Origin: Tyto alba
Taxonomy: Eukaryota; Chordata; Aves; Strigiformes; Tytonidae
NCBI RefSeq assembly: GCF_018691265.1
Contig: NW_024881278.1
Coordinates: 1,860,001-1,924,000 of the forward strand
DNA length: 64,000 nucleotides
Direction: 5' to 3'
This document shows positions 32,889 to 45,156 of the stretch, piece by piece (the stretch's first letter is position 1; each line of letters begins with the position of its first letter). The notes beneath the pieces were generated by a model. The model worked only from the letters and a program-made list of their open reading frames with translations, was not told the origin of the DNA and ran no database searches. Made by a program: the position numbers and the translations under genes.

Positions 32889-33106
32889 GATGATTCCTCT
32901 CCTGAGTTTATTTTTGAATGGAAGGATGCTCTTTTCCAGTAGAAGATGGTGATCCTAATGTATGATCATGGAGAAGGGGATAAGTTCAGTAGAAGTGTTA
33001 CCTTCCAAATCATCTCAGGTTACAGCTGTAAAAGTGGTGGTCAAAGAGCCCGAAACAAAGCAAACCCAAAGAGGGAAACGAGTGGGATTTGTGCTTGTCC
33101 ATGCAG
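32889..33106 (+). CDS. TASP1: TASP1 first coding exon (ATG at 32962)
   Basis: The exon runs from the TTTTAG acceptor to donor CAG|GTAAGA, with 73 bases of 5' UTR. Coding starts at ATG 32962 (MIMEKGISS), matching the human N terminus MTMEKG; it ends GFVLVHAG with a split Gly codon. The first ATG has a poor context (T at -3, A at +4); the third codon, ATG at 32968, has A at -3 and G at +4 and may be the main start. The N-terminal 40 residues are variable and probably flexible; the fold begins at GFVLVHAG. Upstream ATGs are described separately. Confidence 0.93.
32890..32952 (+). promoter_or_regulatory. TASP1: uORF 1 in TASP1 leader
   Basis: An ATG immediately after the splice junction opens 20 codons that stop at TGA 32950-32952, nine bases before the annotated start and in the same frame. 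A second in-frame ATG lies at 32926. Assumes the acceptor at 32888 is used. Confidence 0.6.
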
Positions 33107-34946
33107 GTAAGATGCAGAATTGTAACAGATGTAACGGAAATAGTGCATACCCGAACTAAATATCAACTAAAATTTCATATTGTCTTTGGACTACTGGTAT
33201 GTTAATGAAGTGACAACTTTGGGTGTAAATCTGGGAGTGGAGAGTCTCATTAGAAGCTTCATTGGCTGGAGGATTCTGGAAATTGTTAATAAAAGTGTAG
33301 ATTTTTGGGTGTTCTGAATGTATTGTTTTGGGGTGGTTTTTTTTGTTTGTTTTGGTATTTTGTTTTGTTTTGTTTTGTTGTTGTTTTGTTTTTTTTCTCC
33401 TTGACAAAGAAAACTCCAAACAAAATCCATAAATGAAATGGTTATAAAATGTCAAATTCTGCAGTTATGTGCTAAGCTTGGGAAATCTACAAAGTGTGAG
33501 AGACCTTTCAGTCTATTTCTTTGCCCTACAGAAAGATGAAACATAGCTGTTTCATTACTGATGGTTTCTTGTCTAGCTTGTCTGTAAGGACAGTATTGTT
33601 AAGACTTTCTGAAACCTCCTTAGGCCATTTGTTGCAGAACTTTACTTTTTTTTTACTCTTTTGAAAGTTTTCCTCCAAGTACATTTTTTTGATATTGTTT
33701 GTATTTAAGTGAATTACTTTTTATTTCCATATGTAATGAAGAGGTCATCTACTCAGATGTGATACAAAAATGATGTGTTATGTGTGTCTTATTCATAAAT
33801 GATTTTCTAATAGGTTCTTTCTTAAATACTGTTAATCTTAAAAATATTGGTGATGCTTATATCTGGCTGTATATTTTGGTTTAGCATATGTGTGATGACT
33901 TGAGGTGAAATTGAGCAAACTAGCTTGGTGACACCTAAAATATTTGAAAAAGCAACATGCTACTTGGTTTATAAAATCCTTAAGGTAAAAGAACCCAAAC
34001 AAACCCACCCTCACAGAACTCATTCTAGGCTGATATTTGATGACCTTGGTATTTTAAGAGCAAATAGAGTTGTTCAACATGTTGTCCTTTACTGGGTTAC
34101 TTCATTCTGTTTAAAATTATTTTTCTTTCACTGGTAGTGTTGAAATTTATTTTAGCAGAGTTTCTCAAAGCTAACAGTTCCAAAGGTGAGGAAAGGGAAG
34201 CTGAGATAAATAAAAGCATGTTTTTCGAGTTCAAAGAACAAGAAAACAGAAGAAGTTGGAATTTAAATATGTGTGCTAGTCTTGTCTTTTTTTCTTGTCT
34301 TTTTTTCTGATGCCGTGCTTAGTCGAATAGCAGGCACTGATAAATCTTCCAGATATGGAAGTAGGGGGCAGTGGTTACAAAACAGGGCAAAATGGTTAGA
34401 TGCAACAGGATAGACATAAGGACTGAAAATGAGAAAAAGGTGAAAAAATTTATATGATCTTTATTTCCAGGAACTCTCCTGGTTCTAAAGCAGGAGTAAT
34501 GTGCCCTAAAAATGCAGCATAAACACGAGGAGATGAACAGAATGGTGATTGCGAACTTGCAAATCAGCAGTAAAAGGAAAATTGGAGTTTGACTTAAATC
34601 AAAGGGTTTTGCCCAATGATGGACAATAAATAAAAATGCTATGCTGGAAATTCTTCAAAAATGAGCAAAACTGTAATCTCTTAGAGAATGCTTACAGGAA
34701 CAGATTGTATGACACTGAGATTCGTACCTGCATGCTTCTGCATATTTGTTTTGTAACCTATATTTTACTGAGTGTATTTGAATTAATGTTGGAATGCATG
34801 AAGTTGTCAATCGTTGATTCAAATGGGAAATGCCAGTGTAATCCAGGATAAGGACGGCTGTATCTGTCTGTATCATTCTTTGTGTGAACTATAGGTTGTA
34901 GTCTTGACAGGTAGTCTAATCTCTTTTTCTTTTGCCTTAATTGTAG
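33107..34946 (+). other. TASP1: TASP1 intron 2 (1.8 kb)
   Basis: Donor GTAAGA, acceptor TTGTAG. It contains a (GTTTT)n low-complexity stretch at 33337-33397; no other element was recognised. Confidence 0.85.
33337..33397. repeat. (GTTTT)n low-complexity repeat
   Basis: Alternating TTTTG units with expanded T runs, giving Lys/Gln/Asn-rich chance frames on the minus strand. Confidence 0.85.
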
Positions 34947-35014
34947 GTGCAGGTTATCATTCCGAATCCAAAGCTAAAGAATACAAGCATGTGTGCAAAA
35001 GAGCCTGTCAGAAG
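34947..35014 (+). CDS. TASP1: TASP1 coding exon
   Basis: Completes the HAGAG motif (GAGYHSESKAKEY), followed by KHVCKRACQK at residues about 49-71; phase 0 at donor AAG|GTATGT. A second AG lies six bases inside the exon (34951-34952), so a tandem acceptor is possible. The sequence is nearly identical to human. Confidence 0.96.
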
Positions 35015-36597
35015 GTATGTCTTACCAGTTCCACAGTCTTATAGTTGGTATGCAAGAAATATATTTGGTAGCACTGTCCCTTCAGTATGAATGGGCATAC
35101 CTGGGTTTAGCTACTTAGGCTGTAGGCATTTCTGGTGGAAAAAGGGAGCAGCAACAGTTAACATGATACAGAGTCAACTGAGTGCATGGCTGTGATGTGC
35201 AGCAACATTCTCATCAGCGGTGGCAAATGTCAGACACCAAAGGAACAGTGGGGGAACAGGAGAAGGTCACAGTGGTACCTACATGGAGTATTCCTGCAGC
35301 TTCCCGCACTGTTCCCAAAGCTCTGGGATTTCGGGACCTAAATATGGCATCTGGAATTTTCTTTCACCAAAGTCCACTCTTTTTGGAATTTATTTAAACT
35401 CTAGCATCCAGATTGCTCCATGAATGCAGGGGTTTCTAAAATTGTTTTCTCCTTGATAGCTCTGAACTTCGTAGTAGAAAGGAAGGTAGAAACGGGAAAA
35501 ACAAAACAAAAAATCAAAACTCTTTTCGCAGAGCTGGAAAGGCAGAAATGTCAAGACTTTCATTTCCATTGAAATGAATTTTTTTTATGTCCTCCAAGAA
35601 CCTAGCTTTGGAACTGGCAAGTCCTGTCTAGTAAGTGTTGAATGAGATGCTGGAAGACCTGTCTCTAAAATTTCTAATGCCTTTTGCTTTCTCCAGGGAG
35701 AAGGAGCTGGGGAGCTTGGCAGGCTTTTTAGAAGAGTCTCAGAATTGGCCTCTGATAGTTTTCACTTCATCTTACAGTTCTGTTGCTCAATCCTAATAAC
35801 AATCTAATTTTGTAATGAGAAGCTTCAAAAATCATCCAAACTTAACACTAGCTTTATTAAAATTGTGCATTAGCCCTGTTGATACTCATTTTTCAGCTAA
35901 TTATATGTGAAAAAAGGTTGTTTGCTGTTGAACTTAAGTCTAATTTGAGATTCCATTTGGTTCCTTAAGCTAGGTAGCCAACATAAATAACTTGTATGAA
36001 GAACAAACAGTCCCAGGTTTGTCTTACAAGTGAAGATGTAGCCCTAGTTGGTTTCTGGAGTTCGCTGAGAGAACCTGACTGTATGGTGTTGTCTGTTATG
36101 GATCTAAGAAATAACATTAGGCTCTAGAAGTTCATTTTTGTGTGTGTATATAATTTGAAGATGACATTATCCTAATTGATTTGGTTTTGTGTGTTGGCTT
36201 TTAGATGAGCTCACTTGTAGACTCTGTTCAATTTCATGACAATTGCCATATATGGTACTAGGGATTTTTGTTGAATCTTGGAAGGAAATTAGAAACTTCT
36301 TGACTGAAACTTTGAAGTGTTTGAGGACAGCAGGTATAACAATTTATTTCGCTATTAATTTGACCATGATGGAACCTGCTACTAAATGCAGTGTCACAAT
36401 GTCGGAGTAGTAAAATCATGCCTTCAGATCTGCCCTCACATGCTGCATACTATTTCCAGTGCCTCTTGTTTTTGTGCTTTCTTACACTTCAGACTAATTT
36501 GGTGAAGATTTTGTTTCGTACAGGATTAGGAAAACGTAGGGCTCAGTCACAGAATATTAGAATTTTCTAATCAGCAATTAAAAATTCTGTTTTCCAG
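35015..36597 (+). other. TASP1: TASP1 intron 3 (1.6 kb)
   Basis: GTATGT donor, TTCCAG acceptor; no recognised element. Confidence 0.85.
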
Positions 36598-36666
36598 GCA
36601 ATTGAAAAGCTACAGGCTGGTGCTCTTGCAACAGATGCAGTGACTGCAGCACTTATAGAATTAGAG
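36598..36666 (+). CDS. TASP1: TASP1 coding exon
   Basis: Twenty-three codons at phase 0, residues 72-94: AIEKLQAGALATDAV followed by TAALIELE, the helix that follows the first strand in the asparaginase fold. Donor GAG|GTATGA. Confidence 0.96.
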
Positions 36667-39600
36667 GTATGAATTTCTGACTAGTAGTAAATATGTCTCT
36701 TGGGTCCATTGCCAGATTTTTCTGTAGGAAGGTATTAATTCAAATGGGAAATCTACTGAGATTTCCATTTTTGTACTATGCTAATTTTATATTTTGCTTT
36801 TTCACTGTATTTTGGAGTAAATATCTTTAAAGACTTTAAAAATGCAAACTGAATAAAAATGTTCTAGTTGGTGCAATTTGGTTGTCATCTAGTGTATGCC
36901 TTATCAGATAGCCTTTAACCTTCAAGAATAAATACAGGCATTAAAGATTTACTGAACACTTTGTAGGGAGCTTTATTTCTGAGTTACCAAGCTATAGACA
37001 AACTGTACTGGCTCAGCTTCTCATGGAAAAAAATCATGCTACTGATCACATGTTAACTAGAAATTCTAGGATAAGTCCTCATTCCTTTTGTTTGGATTAA
37101 TTTCTTGCGCTGAATTATGTTTCATTTATTGAAATTATGATCCAAAGAATTTAGTTGTAGTTAGTCTTTAGTAGTTCTATTAACACTCTCATGTAGTAAT
37201 TATATCGAGGTAATTGTCACTGAGTATGCTTTCTTGGGATGTGTTATTCATACCTTTTTCAGTTCTTTGGGATAATTCTACAGAAGCGATTACCTAAATT
37301 GAATGCTGCTTGTCTTTCCATCTAATTAAAGGACTCTGTGAAAATGAAGTAGGAATTTTAAGTTCTCATTTGTCCAACAACATACTCTGCTATGCACTTA
37401 AATTAATGCAGTTTGAAAGGGCTTTTTTTCTTATGTTTTTTACTTTGTACCTCTATGATTCCTGATAGGATAAGTGACTAGAAGCAGGCTGTTCAGAGAA
37501 ATGTGTCTTCAGTGTAAGATAATGCTTTTTTCTGATTTTTATGATGAACTGTGTAGAAGAATAGGACAAGTAATGCTTTTATTTCAAAGTGGTACTTGTT
37601 AATTAAGATAGTCCTGGTAATGATAAAGGGATGAGCAGCTCTGTGAGGTTTTTGAAAAAGTGTCTTTCTGGAGTTGTGAGATTGTTACAGCATCTGACTT
37701 TAGTGAAGAGTTCCTATGAAATAATGTAGAAGAGAGTAAAGCTAGAAGAATTTCTGGGATATAAATGAGGCAGTTTGGTGGTTGTCCCAGGTTGACTAAT
37801 CCCTCATGGCAGTAATGATTGAAACAGGTACTCCTCCTGTAAGGAGTAATTGCTGCTTCCTCTCCAACTTTATTAGTAAAGAAGGAAGGCAAGGTAAGCG
37901 TTGTGATGTAAAAATAATTTCCTGGGTTTGGAATTTATGATAGTATTCTGAGAAGATTAGCGATGGATTTGCTTACGCATATGTTGGGAAAGTGTTAATT
38001 AACATACTTGATAGGGTTAGCGTAAGGCAGGCAGTACGTATTTTAATATGTGTTAGACATGCTGACTGGGAGCCAAGACTTCAGTCATACTTGGCAAGCT
38101 TTTTGGCTTTAAACAGGACTTTTGGTCTCCACTGAACTGTTCAAATATGCTTTCATGTGTTATCTTACACATTAGAATATAGCTATGTGAAAACAAAAGG
38201 TATCTCTCTAATAGAATTATTTATCATGAACTTCCGTAAACCACCTGAGGCTGTGGTTACTCCACAAGATTGTTTTGTGTGTCAGTTCCCTCCTCAGTGG
38301 AAAAAAAAAATAAAAAAATCTACTTTGTGTTGTGATTTTTTTTTTTTTTTATTGTGTTCCTGAGCTACACAGAAGACGACATATTTTAAGAAGCCTAAGT
38401 TAACTATTATATATCTTTTTGCAGCTGTGCCCAGGGTAGATATTTTATCTGTTTTTGTTATTGCCAAGAGACTTTTCTTCTTTTCCTTTAGTAGATTTAA
38501 AAACTCTGAAGTGACATCTTGTAAGAAGCTATGGCTTTAAGACAAAATTAAACCATGCAGTTACTCCAACCAGCAACTTTTTTCTCCCCATTTGTCTTGC
38601 TACTGTTGTGGTGATGCTTGCCATCATTCCACTTTCTGGTTTTATAATTGTCTCAGGTAATATTTTTACATGTACTGTTGCACAAACCCTTTTTTTTTCC
38701 TTTTTCCTGCTTTAAAGTTTAAATATTATTTTGTTCAGGATGTATTGTTGTCATTAATGTAACTATTTGCTTTCATTTATTCATTAAGTGATTTCTATAG
38801 CCTCTTAAGTGTAGATTGTTCTCTCCATTACTGGGATAAAGGATATTGGGTTTGGGATTTGGGCTTCTTTTAAATTAAGGTACGTAGCTATGCAGTTACA
38901 TTGAGGAAGAATCAAAGGTATACTCAAAACAGAAAATGGTGTGGTTTGCAATGGCAGGTTTTTGAACCTGGTATGAGAAATTCCAAAGTGTTAGACTGCC
39001 AGCTTTCAAAATGTTGAAAGGTTTGTATATACTCATATCTCATTCTGAACACCACCTCCAGACATCTCTGTCATTGCTGGAGCTGCATCTTCTGTTTTAA
39101 TTCTGATGTTTTTCCTATTGCTCTATGGAAAACAGAAACTGCATGTTGCAAGTCAACAGAGCAAACATAATAGTTTTTCTCATCAATTACAAAATACAAT
39201 GGGTAAAAATGTAGGTTTGTATGTTGACTGTCTCTCTAATGAGCTATCACTACCCTTTTGTTTATGCTGGAAAAAAATAGTGACTTTTTGTTAAGTACTT
39301 TAGCATTTTGAGTTGGCAAATACACAGCGAAAATCTGTATGAAAACAGTGTTTGTTAACGTGTCACTGTAATACAAATTAAGATACAGAACAACAACAGT
39401 TTGTATAACATGTAATAGCAGATTTCATTGTGGAGTACTGTTTGTAACTTCTGGGTAGTTTGCTTGCTGTAGAACACATTGCTGTGAGGTTATCTGAAAT
39501 TTAAAATCACTTTCATAGTTGTCTAGGACTCAATGCTGTATTCAAAAAATCTGTGGTCTTTGCAAGGCACAAATATCTTTTTGTGGAAGTGTCACAAAAG

Positions 39601-41659
39601 ATTATTTTTTTTCCTCAGTTCCGCTCAATTACACAACTCCTATTACACAGAATTTCAGCTAATCCAAGAGGCATCACTTCAAAGACTTGTTGAGGCGCAA
39701 GACTTGCTCTTGATCTTTTATGAGCAAGCTGACAGTTTGCTTGTGGTATGCTGTCTGCTTTTTGTTTTGTTTTTGCAGGCTCTAAATGGAGAAAGAACAG
39801 CCTTTCTTTGCTAGACCATATGAATCTCAAGTGAAATTGTGTTCAGTGATTAAGATCACAATGCTAATAGTTAACTAGAGAGAAGGTAGATTTCTCTTCC
39901 AAAGTAACAAGAGCAGCCGACCCAAAATACTGTTAAAATAACTGTGCTGGTCTTTGTAAGCATCAGCTGTATTTGATAAGTTGATTAAAGGCAGTTACGC
40001 TTTCCAGTTTGTGAACTCTGTCATTGCAAAGAAACAAATGGACATGTTACCTCCTTCAGCTTTTGGGAATAAAATGGGTCTGGGCAAGGTGCTTCGTAAG
40101 ACTCATCATTTACACTGGATGCTTCTGCAAAGACATTATTGCAGTACCGTTTCTTTTTGCACTCTTGCTGTCAGCCACCATATGAAGTCTGAGTTCCTCT
40201 TGAAACACAAAGGGATTTGGGCAGCTTTTTTCTGGGATGGAGGAGGTCCCCCTCCACACCCCACACCCCCCCTTAAAACTCGCAGTTTTCAACAAAACCA
40301 CATGCTGATTGCATTTATGGCTGGCTGTGAGAACAATGTGCAATTTCAAGCTTTTCTTTGACTATAGAGCACTTCAGAAAGTCTGCAGGTGCTGGAGACA
40401 AGAACATCAGTTTGTTGTAAAGAATGATGAATATTTCAAACTTTCTAAGTTAAGTTTATTAATACTGTGTGCAGATCACTTGTTTCTTTAATCTGACTTC
40501 AGTAGAATGTTCTTTATGAACATCATTTAAATTGGAAATTAATATGATTAGTGGGGAAGTGGATGTCACATTTTGGGTTTTGATCTCCTTTACTGAAATT
40601 GCTCAATTTACTTTGCTTTTTTTTTTTTTTGTTGTTGTGTTGTGGAGCAATGCAAAGGATAATTTGAACCTGTTGGTGTACTCAAGCAGTGGGTTTGCAT
40701 GGCTGCCAGCAAAATTTTGCAGTGAAAGAACTTGTTTCTTGTTGAACTGTTTTTATTTTGTTTTTGTTTATTTATTAATTTCATAGTAATTAAGGTTTTT
40801 GAATATACAATCTTAGTCCCAAGGACTTCTCTTTAAAGATGAAAGCACGATGCCAGTGGCCTTGTTGTATTAAGGCAGTCACCATAGATGAACTCTTAAT
40901 GGGTAATGAACTGGAAGTTGTTAATTCTAGTTAAAAGCAATACTATGATGTTTTGCAGCAGAATGGCTAACAGTAATCTGTGACAAAAGTGTTCTTTGAA
41001 AACATTTTAGCTGGTGTAATTGAAAGGGATGTGACTCATCCTTGTAGACTATTACTTCTTGTCACTAAAATCCCACAGAAAAATAAATTTTAAAATTACA
41101 GCGTGTAAAAAGAAATGCCCATAGACTTTGAATCCCTTTAAAAAGTTGCAAATAAACCATGGCCAGAACTGTATCAAAGATGGATGGAATGTTCCTTAAT
41201 GCATGTTGGAAATAGAGCATTTTAACTATTTGCCTAGATGTAATTTAGGGCTATGATTGTTATAGTGTTGAGTAACTTCTTCAAGCATTCCTACTTAGAC
41301 CACAGCTAGAAACTTCAGCATGCCTGTGTTTGCTGCCAGCCCGAGCATTTATAAATACATCTTGAAGTAGAAAGGATTCTAAAAATATAAATGATACCGT
41401 TGATAGCTTGAGAGTTTTTACAAAATGGGTAACTTGGGAAAATGAAACTCCTCTTTCACGTCTTAAAGTTTTGTATTATCTCCTTTGTTACAGGTTTACA
41501 TTGTAAGTTAGATATACTTAAGTGGTGCAATAATTACCAGGTAGTCTAGTATTTTTCATGTAATTGAATGCTTATGTTTTGTTAAAATGCTTTGAGGAGC
41601 TGCTTGTCTTTTCCCCCTTCTTTTTTACTTTTCTACGCTGGTAGAGCTTGCTGTTAACA

Positions 41660-43340
41660 TGCAAAACTCATGCTTGGTTTACTTTCTTGTCCTTTTTCAG
41701 TCTCCTTAAAGGCCGATCTCTGCTCGTTTTTTTAAATAAAAGTATATTCCTGAAGATACCTTCTGTATTATAAACCTTTTCCTCCTTTCCCTTCCTTTTC
41801 CTTGGATATACGTGCTTTGATCGGGTTCTTTCCTGTCCTATAGTAGTCATATAGTTCTTGCAGTACTGCATTTTTCTGTCTGAGGATATGAAGAGGCTGC
41901 TTCAGTTATCTCAGTTTATTTTCTTCCCCCTTTGAAAGCATGCACACTTCTAGCTTAATAATGTTTCTGCATTCCTTGAAGGTCTTGAATTTTAATTTCA
42001 AAATACACTTTACTTTTCATAAGTTGTACTCCTCCATTCGTATATCAGAGTCTTGAAATCTTTTGGTCAGACTTTTCAGAGACTCATGTTCTCAAAAAGA
42101 GATGTGTTTGCGTGGTGTATTTCATGTTCTTGCCTATTTGCAGAAGTAGGTGTGAATTTCTGTTTCCATTTTTTATAAAGGCTTTTCCCTGCCTCATTTC
42201 AAAGGCTTTATATCTCATCTCGGAGACACTCAGCTATGTATCAAAAATTCCATGTGTTCACACCCAGTTCCTGTACTGTCTAAAGCTGTTATCAGATCAC
42301 CTTTCAGATCTGAGAAGTCAGAGTAGACCATCTTCCTCTTGGCAATTCTGAGACCATCTTCTTAATTGAGTGCAGTCTGATTGTAAAGCTCCACAGTAAT
42401 TTTGAACAGATGCTTGGAATTCGGTCTTTATTTCTTTTTACTGGAGAAGTTACTCGTGACAGATTGCACTGGTAACATTCCTTCTGAGTCCTAAAATTAA
42501 AGAGTTAGGTCACCAAAGAGGCATCTACAATTTTGTTGGTGTAGAGTTCTTATCCAGTATTCTACCATATTCTGATAAATATTCTGTAGGGAGAAACAGG
42601 TGACATTCCCTTTGCCTTGAGATCCTCTGAATAAGTTGTCTCTTGGTGCATCGTTGATCTTGTGCTAGGGAAGATGCTGTGCTAAAACATCGAGCACATC
42701 CAGAATTTTAGAAATAAAGTGAACCAGTGCCACTCTGTATCCTGTATTTTTTTTCCTACCCTCTTTTGATTATTATGTTTATCAGATGGTAGAGAGCTTT
42801 GTGTGTTGACTGCAGAAGGATTCTGGACAGTGTTGCTAGGACTTCTGTTCTGATGGGTCCTTCTTACTCCCTTTATTTGGCCATGACATCTGCTCTTAAG
42901 ATAACAGCTGTCTTTGCTTCGTGGCAGTAACAAATGTGTAGAGTGAGAAATTCTTCCTCTTTGCTAATGCTTTTGAGTATAATGCACTGATCAAATGTTT
43001 GTTTTGAAGGGAACATTAGAAGTTTGTCTCCAGGCTTGCAGGTCTATGCACTCTGATTACCCATGGGCAAGAAACTTAGACAGCATTAGGAGTAAGCATT
43101 GTTCATCCTAACGCATTCCAGTTTTTACTTTGTCCTCCAAGTACCTTTCACCGTTCACATTCAGATTCTTTCCATCACTTCTCTGCTCCTTTTGTTCTAA
43201 ACTTCATTGACTTAATTTTCTTCATACTTGTAGGGCCTGGGGATCAATGAAGTTGGTTAAGCCAGCAGCTGCTCTGCAGTCTTCCACCTTTTCAAGGCCA
43301 TCATCTTAGTAGCCTTTTTAAAATCATATTCTCCCTCCTC
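41660..43340 (-). pseudogene. Possible decayed antisense retrocopy or transposon remnant (unidentified)
   Basis: The + strand is pyrimidine-rich over about 1.7 kb. Read on the minus strand it gives successive Lys-, Glu-, Ser- and Asn-rich frames interrupted by stops and frame changes, for example frames at 42682-42933 (with NRSPSNTVQNPSAVN) and 41668-41871 (with RTRSKHVYPRKRKG). Protein-like composition shifting between frames suggests old coding DNA that has decayed. I recognise no parent protein, poly(A) tail or target-site duplication. Skewed composition alone could also produce it. Confidence 0.25.
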
Positions 43341-44234
43341 TCCCCCTTGTAGAGAAAGTTATTCCCTGTGCACTATACTGCAAATGTTTCATTATCCTGA
43401 AATCTTTTTAAATTTACTTATTTACTGAGGCATATTTGTCAAAATGAATGCCACATTGAATATACGCAATGAATTTGAAGATTTGTTGTGGTGTGGAATA
43501 AAATAGGATGGGATAGAATCTTGTGCTACTTCTTGGGTGCAGAAGAAAAAAGCAGAAAATGAAGATGAGTAGTGTAAAAAGAACACTGAGAGATTACAGT
43601 CTGTTTCACGATTACATATTAATCATGCATTATGTATTCATGATTCTTCAGGAAGATAAGTGTTTTGGTGACTCAAACACTAAGGATGCTTCAGATTATC
43701 TCTGCAAATTAGAATCAACCTCTTGTAAAACAAGTTTTGAATTTACTCATTACTTGCTCATTTGAAACTTAACAAAAGCTAACTGACGAACATCAAATTT
43801 GTATTTCATTTGTGTGCTTTCTCTTTCTTTTGTTTCCTTGTATTCATTACAAATTAGTATGTACAGAAAAGAACCAGTTCACTTAACATTTAAGACAGAA
43901 CTTTGAGCTATTTTCAGTAGATTTGTTTCCTGATTCAGATTTTATTACATGTACTTTAAATGTATGACCATGTAATTTCATTGACGTGTTCATATGTGGT
44001 CTAGACAACCATTTTTCACATCAAGGTGTGATACTGTTGTAATAAAAAATGATAATGAAACTCCAAAAGCATGTAGCATCTCTGAAATTTTACTGTGTGG
44101 CTGTTCTGGGCTGTTACTTTTCTTTGTCTTGTACTTGTTTTGTGTTTGCATCTAAAAAGAGGGGATTATATGGAGCTGACAGTGAGACTCCTGAACAGCG
44201 ATACTGTGACATTTTGCATTTTTAAAGTCATGGC

Positions 44235-44264
44235 GGGGGGGGGGGGTGGGGGTGGGGGTGGGGG
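44235..44264 (+). repeat. G-quadruplex-type G tract
   Basis: G12, then three G5 runs separated by single T, then CGG: four or more G runs with one-base loops on the transcribed RNA-sense strand of TASP1. Confidence 0.9.
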
Positions 44265-45035
44265 CGGCAGCAGCCAGGAAGGGGGCAAAAATGGGTGAGT
44301 TTAATTCTAGCATGCAAAGCTTCTTGTTTGAGCATCTTGAGTTTGCCAAAAGTTATAGAAGGTGCTAATAAAAGAGGAGTTAGGTTTATAATTACTTTAT
44401 TAAATGTTGCTCCATACTTTCAATGAAATACGCCTTGGTTTTTATTCAAGAAACTTTCAGATCATAGTAATGACTGTCCTTATGCTAATGATCGAATAGA
44501 CATTTTACAAAGTGACTTGTTACTGATGCCAGTTCTTTATTTCTGCATGCAGAGCTTCGGTCATAGGCTTAGAATGTTAAGGAAAGGTACAGTTGTATTT
44601 TACTGCTGTGTCTTACTTAAGAGTTTCAAATGTAGACTGTGGTCTGTGCAGTGATTATTAGATGTTACTTAAGTGTTACTTGGTGGGTTAGGGACAAAAT
44701 GAAGTGTGTATTTTGGGGGAGGGAGAGATTTTTCAGTCATGCTGTAAGGCTTCTGCTTGCATATAGATGATCATCTTTAATTGTTGGGTGATTGATTCTT
44801 TTATTAGGGCTTTGTTACACCTGAGATATACTGCACCTTGTAGAGGGTATGAGGTATCCATTGTAGTAATCTGAGATGCCCTGTTCCAACTGTGGTTGGT
44901 TTTGTTGTGGAAGATTAAACTACTAGAATAAGAAAGTGCACTGCACCAAGCTCAGTGTTGTTAGATCAGTTACACAAAGGTTTTGATAGAGTCTGTTATG
45001 GATGTGGCCTTACAGTGTTTTGTGCTTATTTTTAG

Positions 45036-45156
45036 GATTCTCCTTTTACAAATGCAGGATTGGGGTCTAACCTAAACCTTCTGGGTGAGATAGAATGTGA
45101 TGCCAGTATAATGGATGGAAAGTCATTAAATTTTGGAGCAGTTGGAGCACTGAGTG
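45036..45156 (+). CDS. TASP1: TASP1 coding exon
   Basis: Forty codons plus one base, residues 95-135: [14 protein letters not shown], then [12 protein letters not shown] and [12 protein letters not shown]. These are core strands of the asparaginase fold, almost unchanged from human (Leu for Met in NAGMG). Acceptor TTTTAG, donor G|GTATGT. Confidence 0.97.

Larger units (their letters stand above)
32946..34977 (+). promoter_or_regulatory. TASP1: uORF 2, overlapping the TASP1 start out of frame (spliced)
   Basis: ATG at 32946 has the best start context in the leader (A at -3, G at +4). Its frame runs 53 codons to 33104, crosses the splice junction (33106 to 34947) and stops at TAA 34975-34977, 63 codons in all. 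It covers the true start in another frame, so its use should reduce TASP1 translation. Confidence 0.55.
36667..45035 (+). other. TASP1: TASP1 intron 4 (8.4 kb)
   Basis: Donor GTATGA, acceptor TTTTAG. It contains a long + strand pyrimidine-rich segment (about 41660-43340) with broken antisense coding-like frames and a G-quadruplex-type tract at 44235-44264. The rest is AT-rich with T tracts and no recognised gene. Confidence 0.8.

Noticed and set aside
44095..44349. Gly-rich (+) and Pro/Thr-rich (-) frames.
   Set aside because: They are produced by the G-rich tract at 44235-44264.
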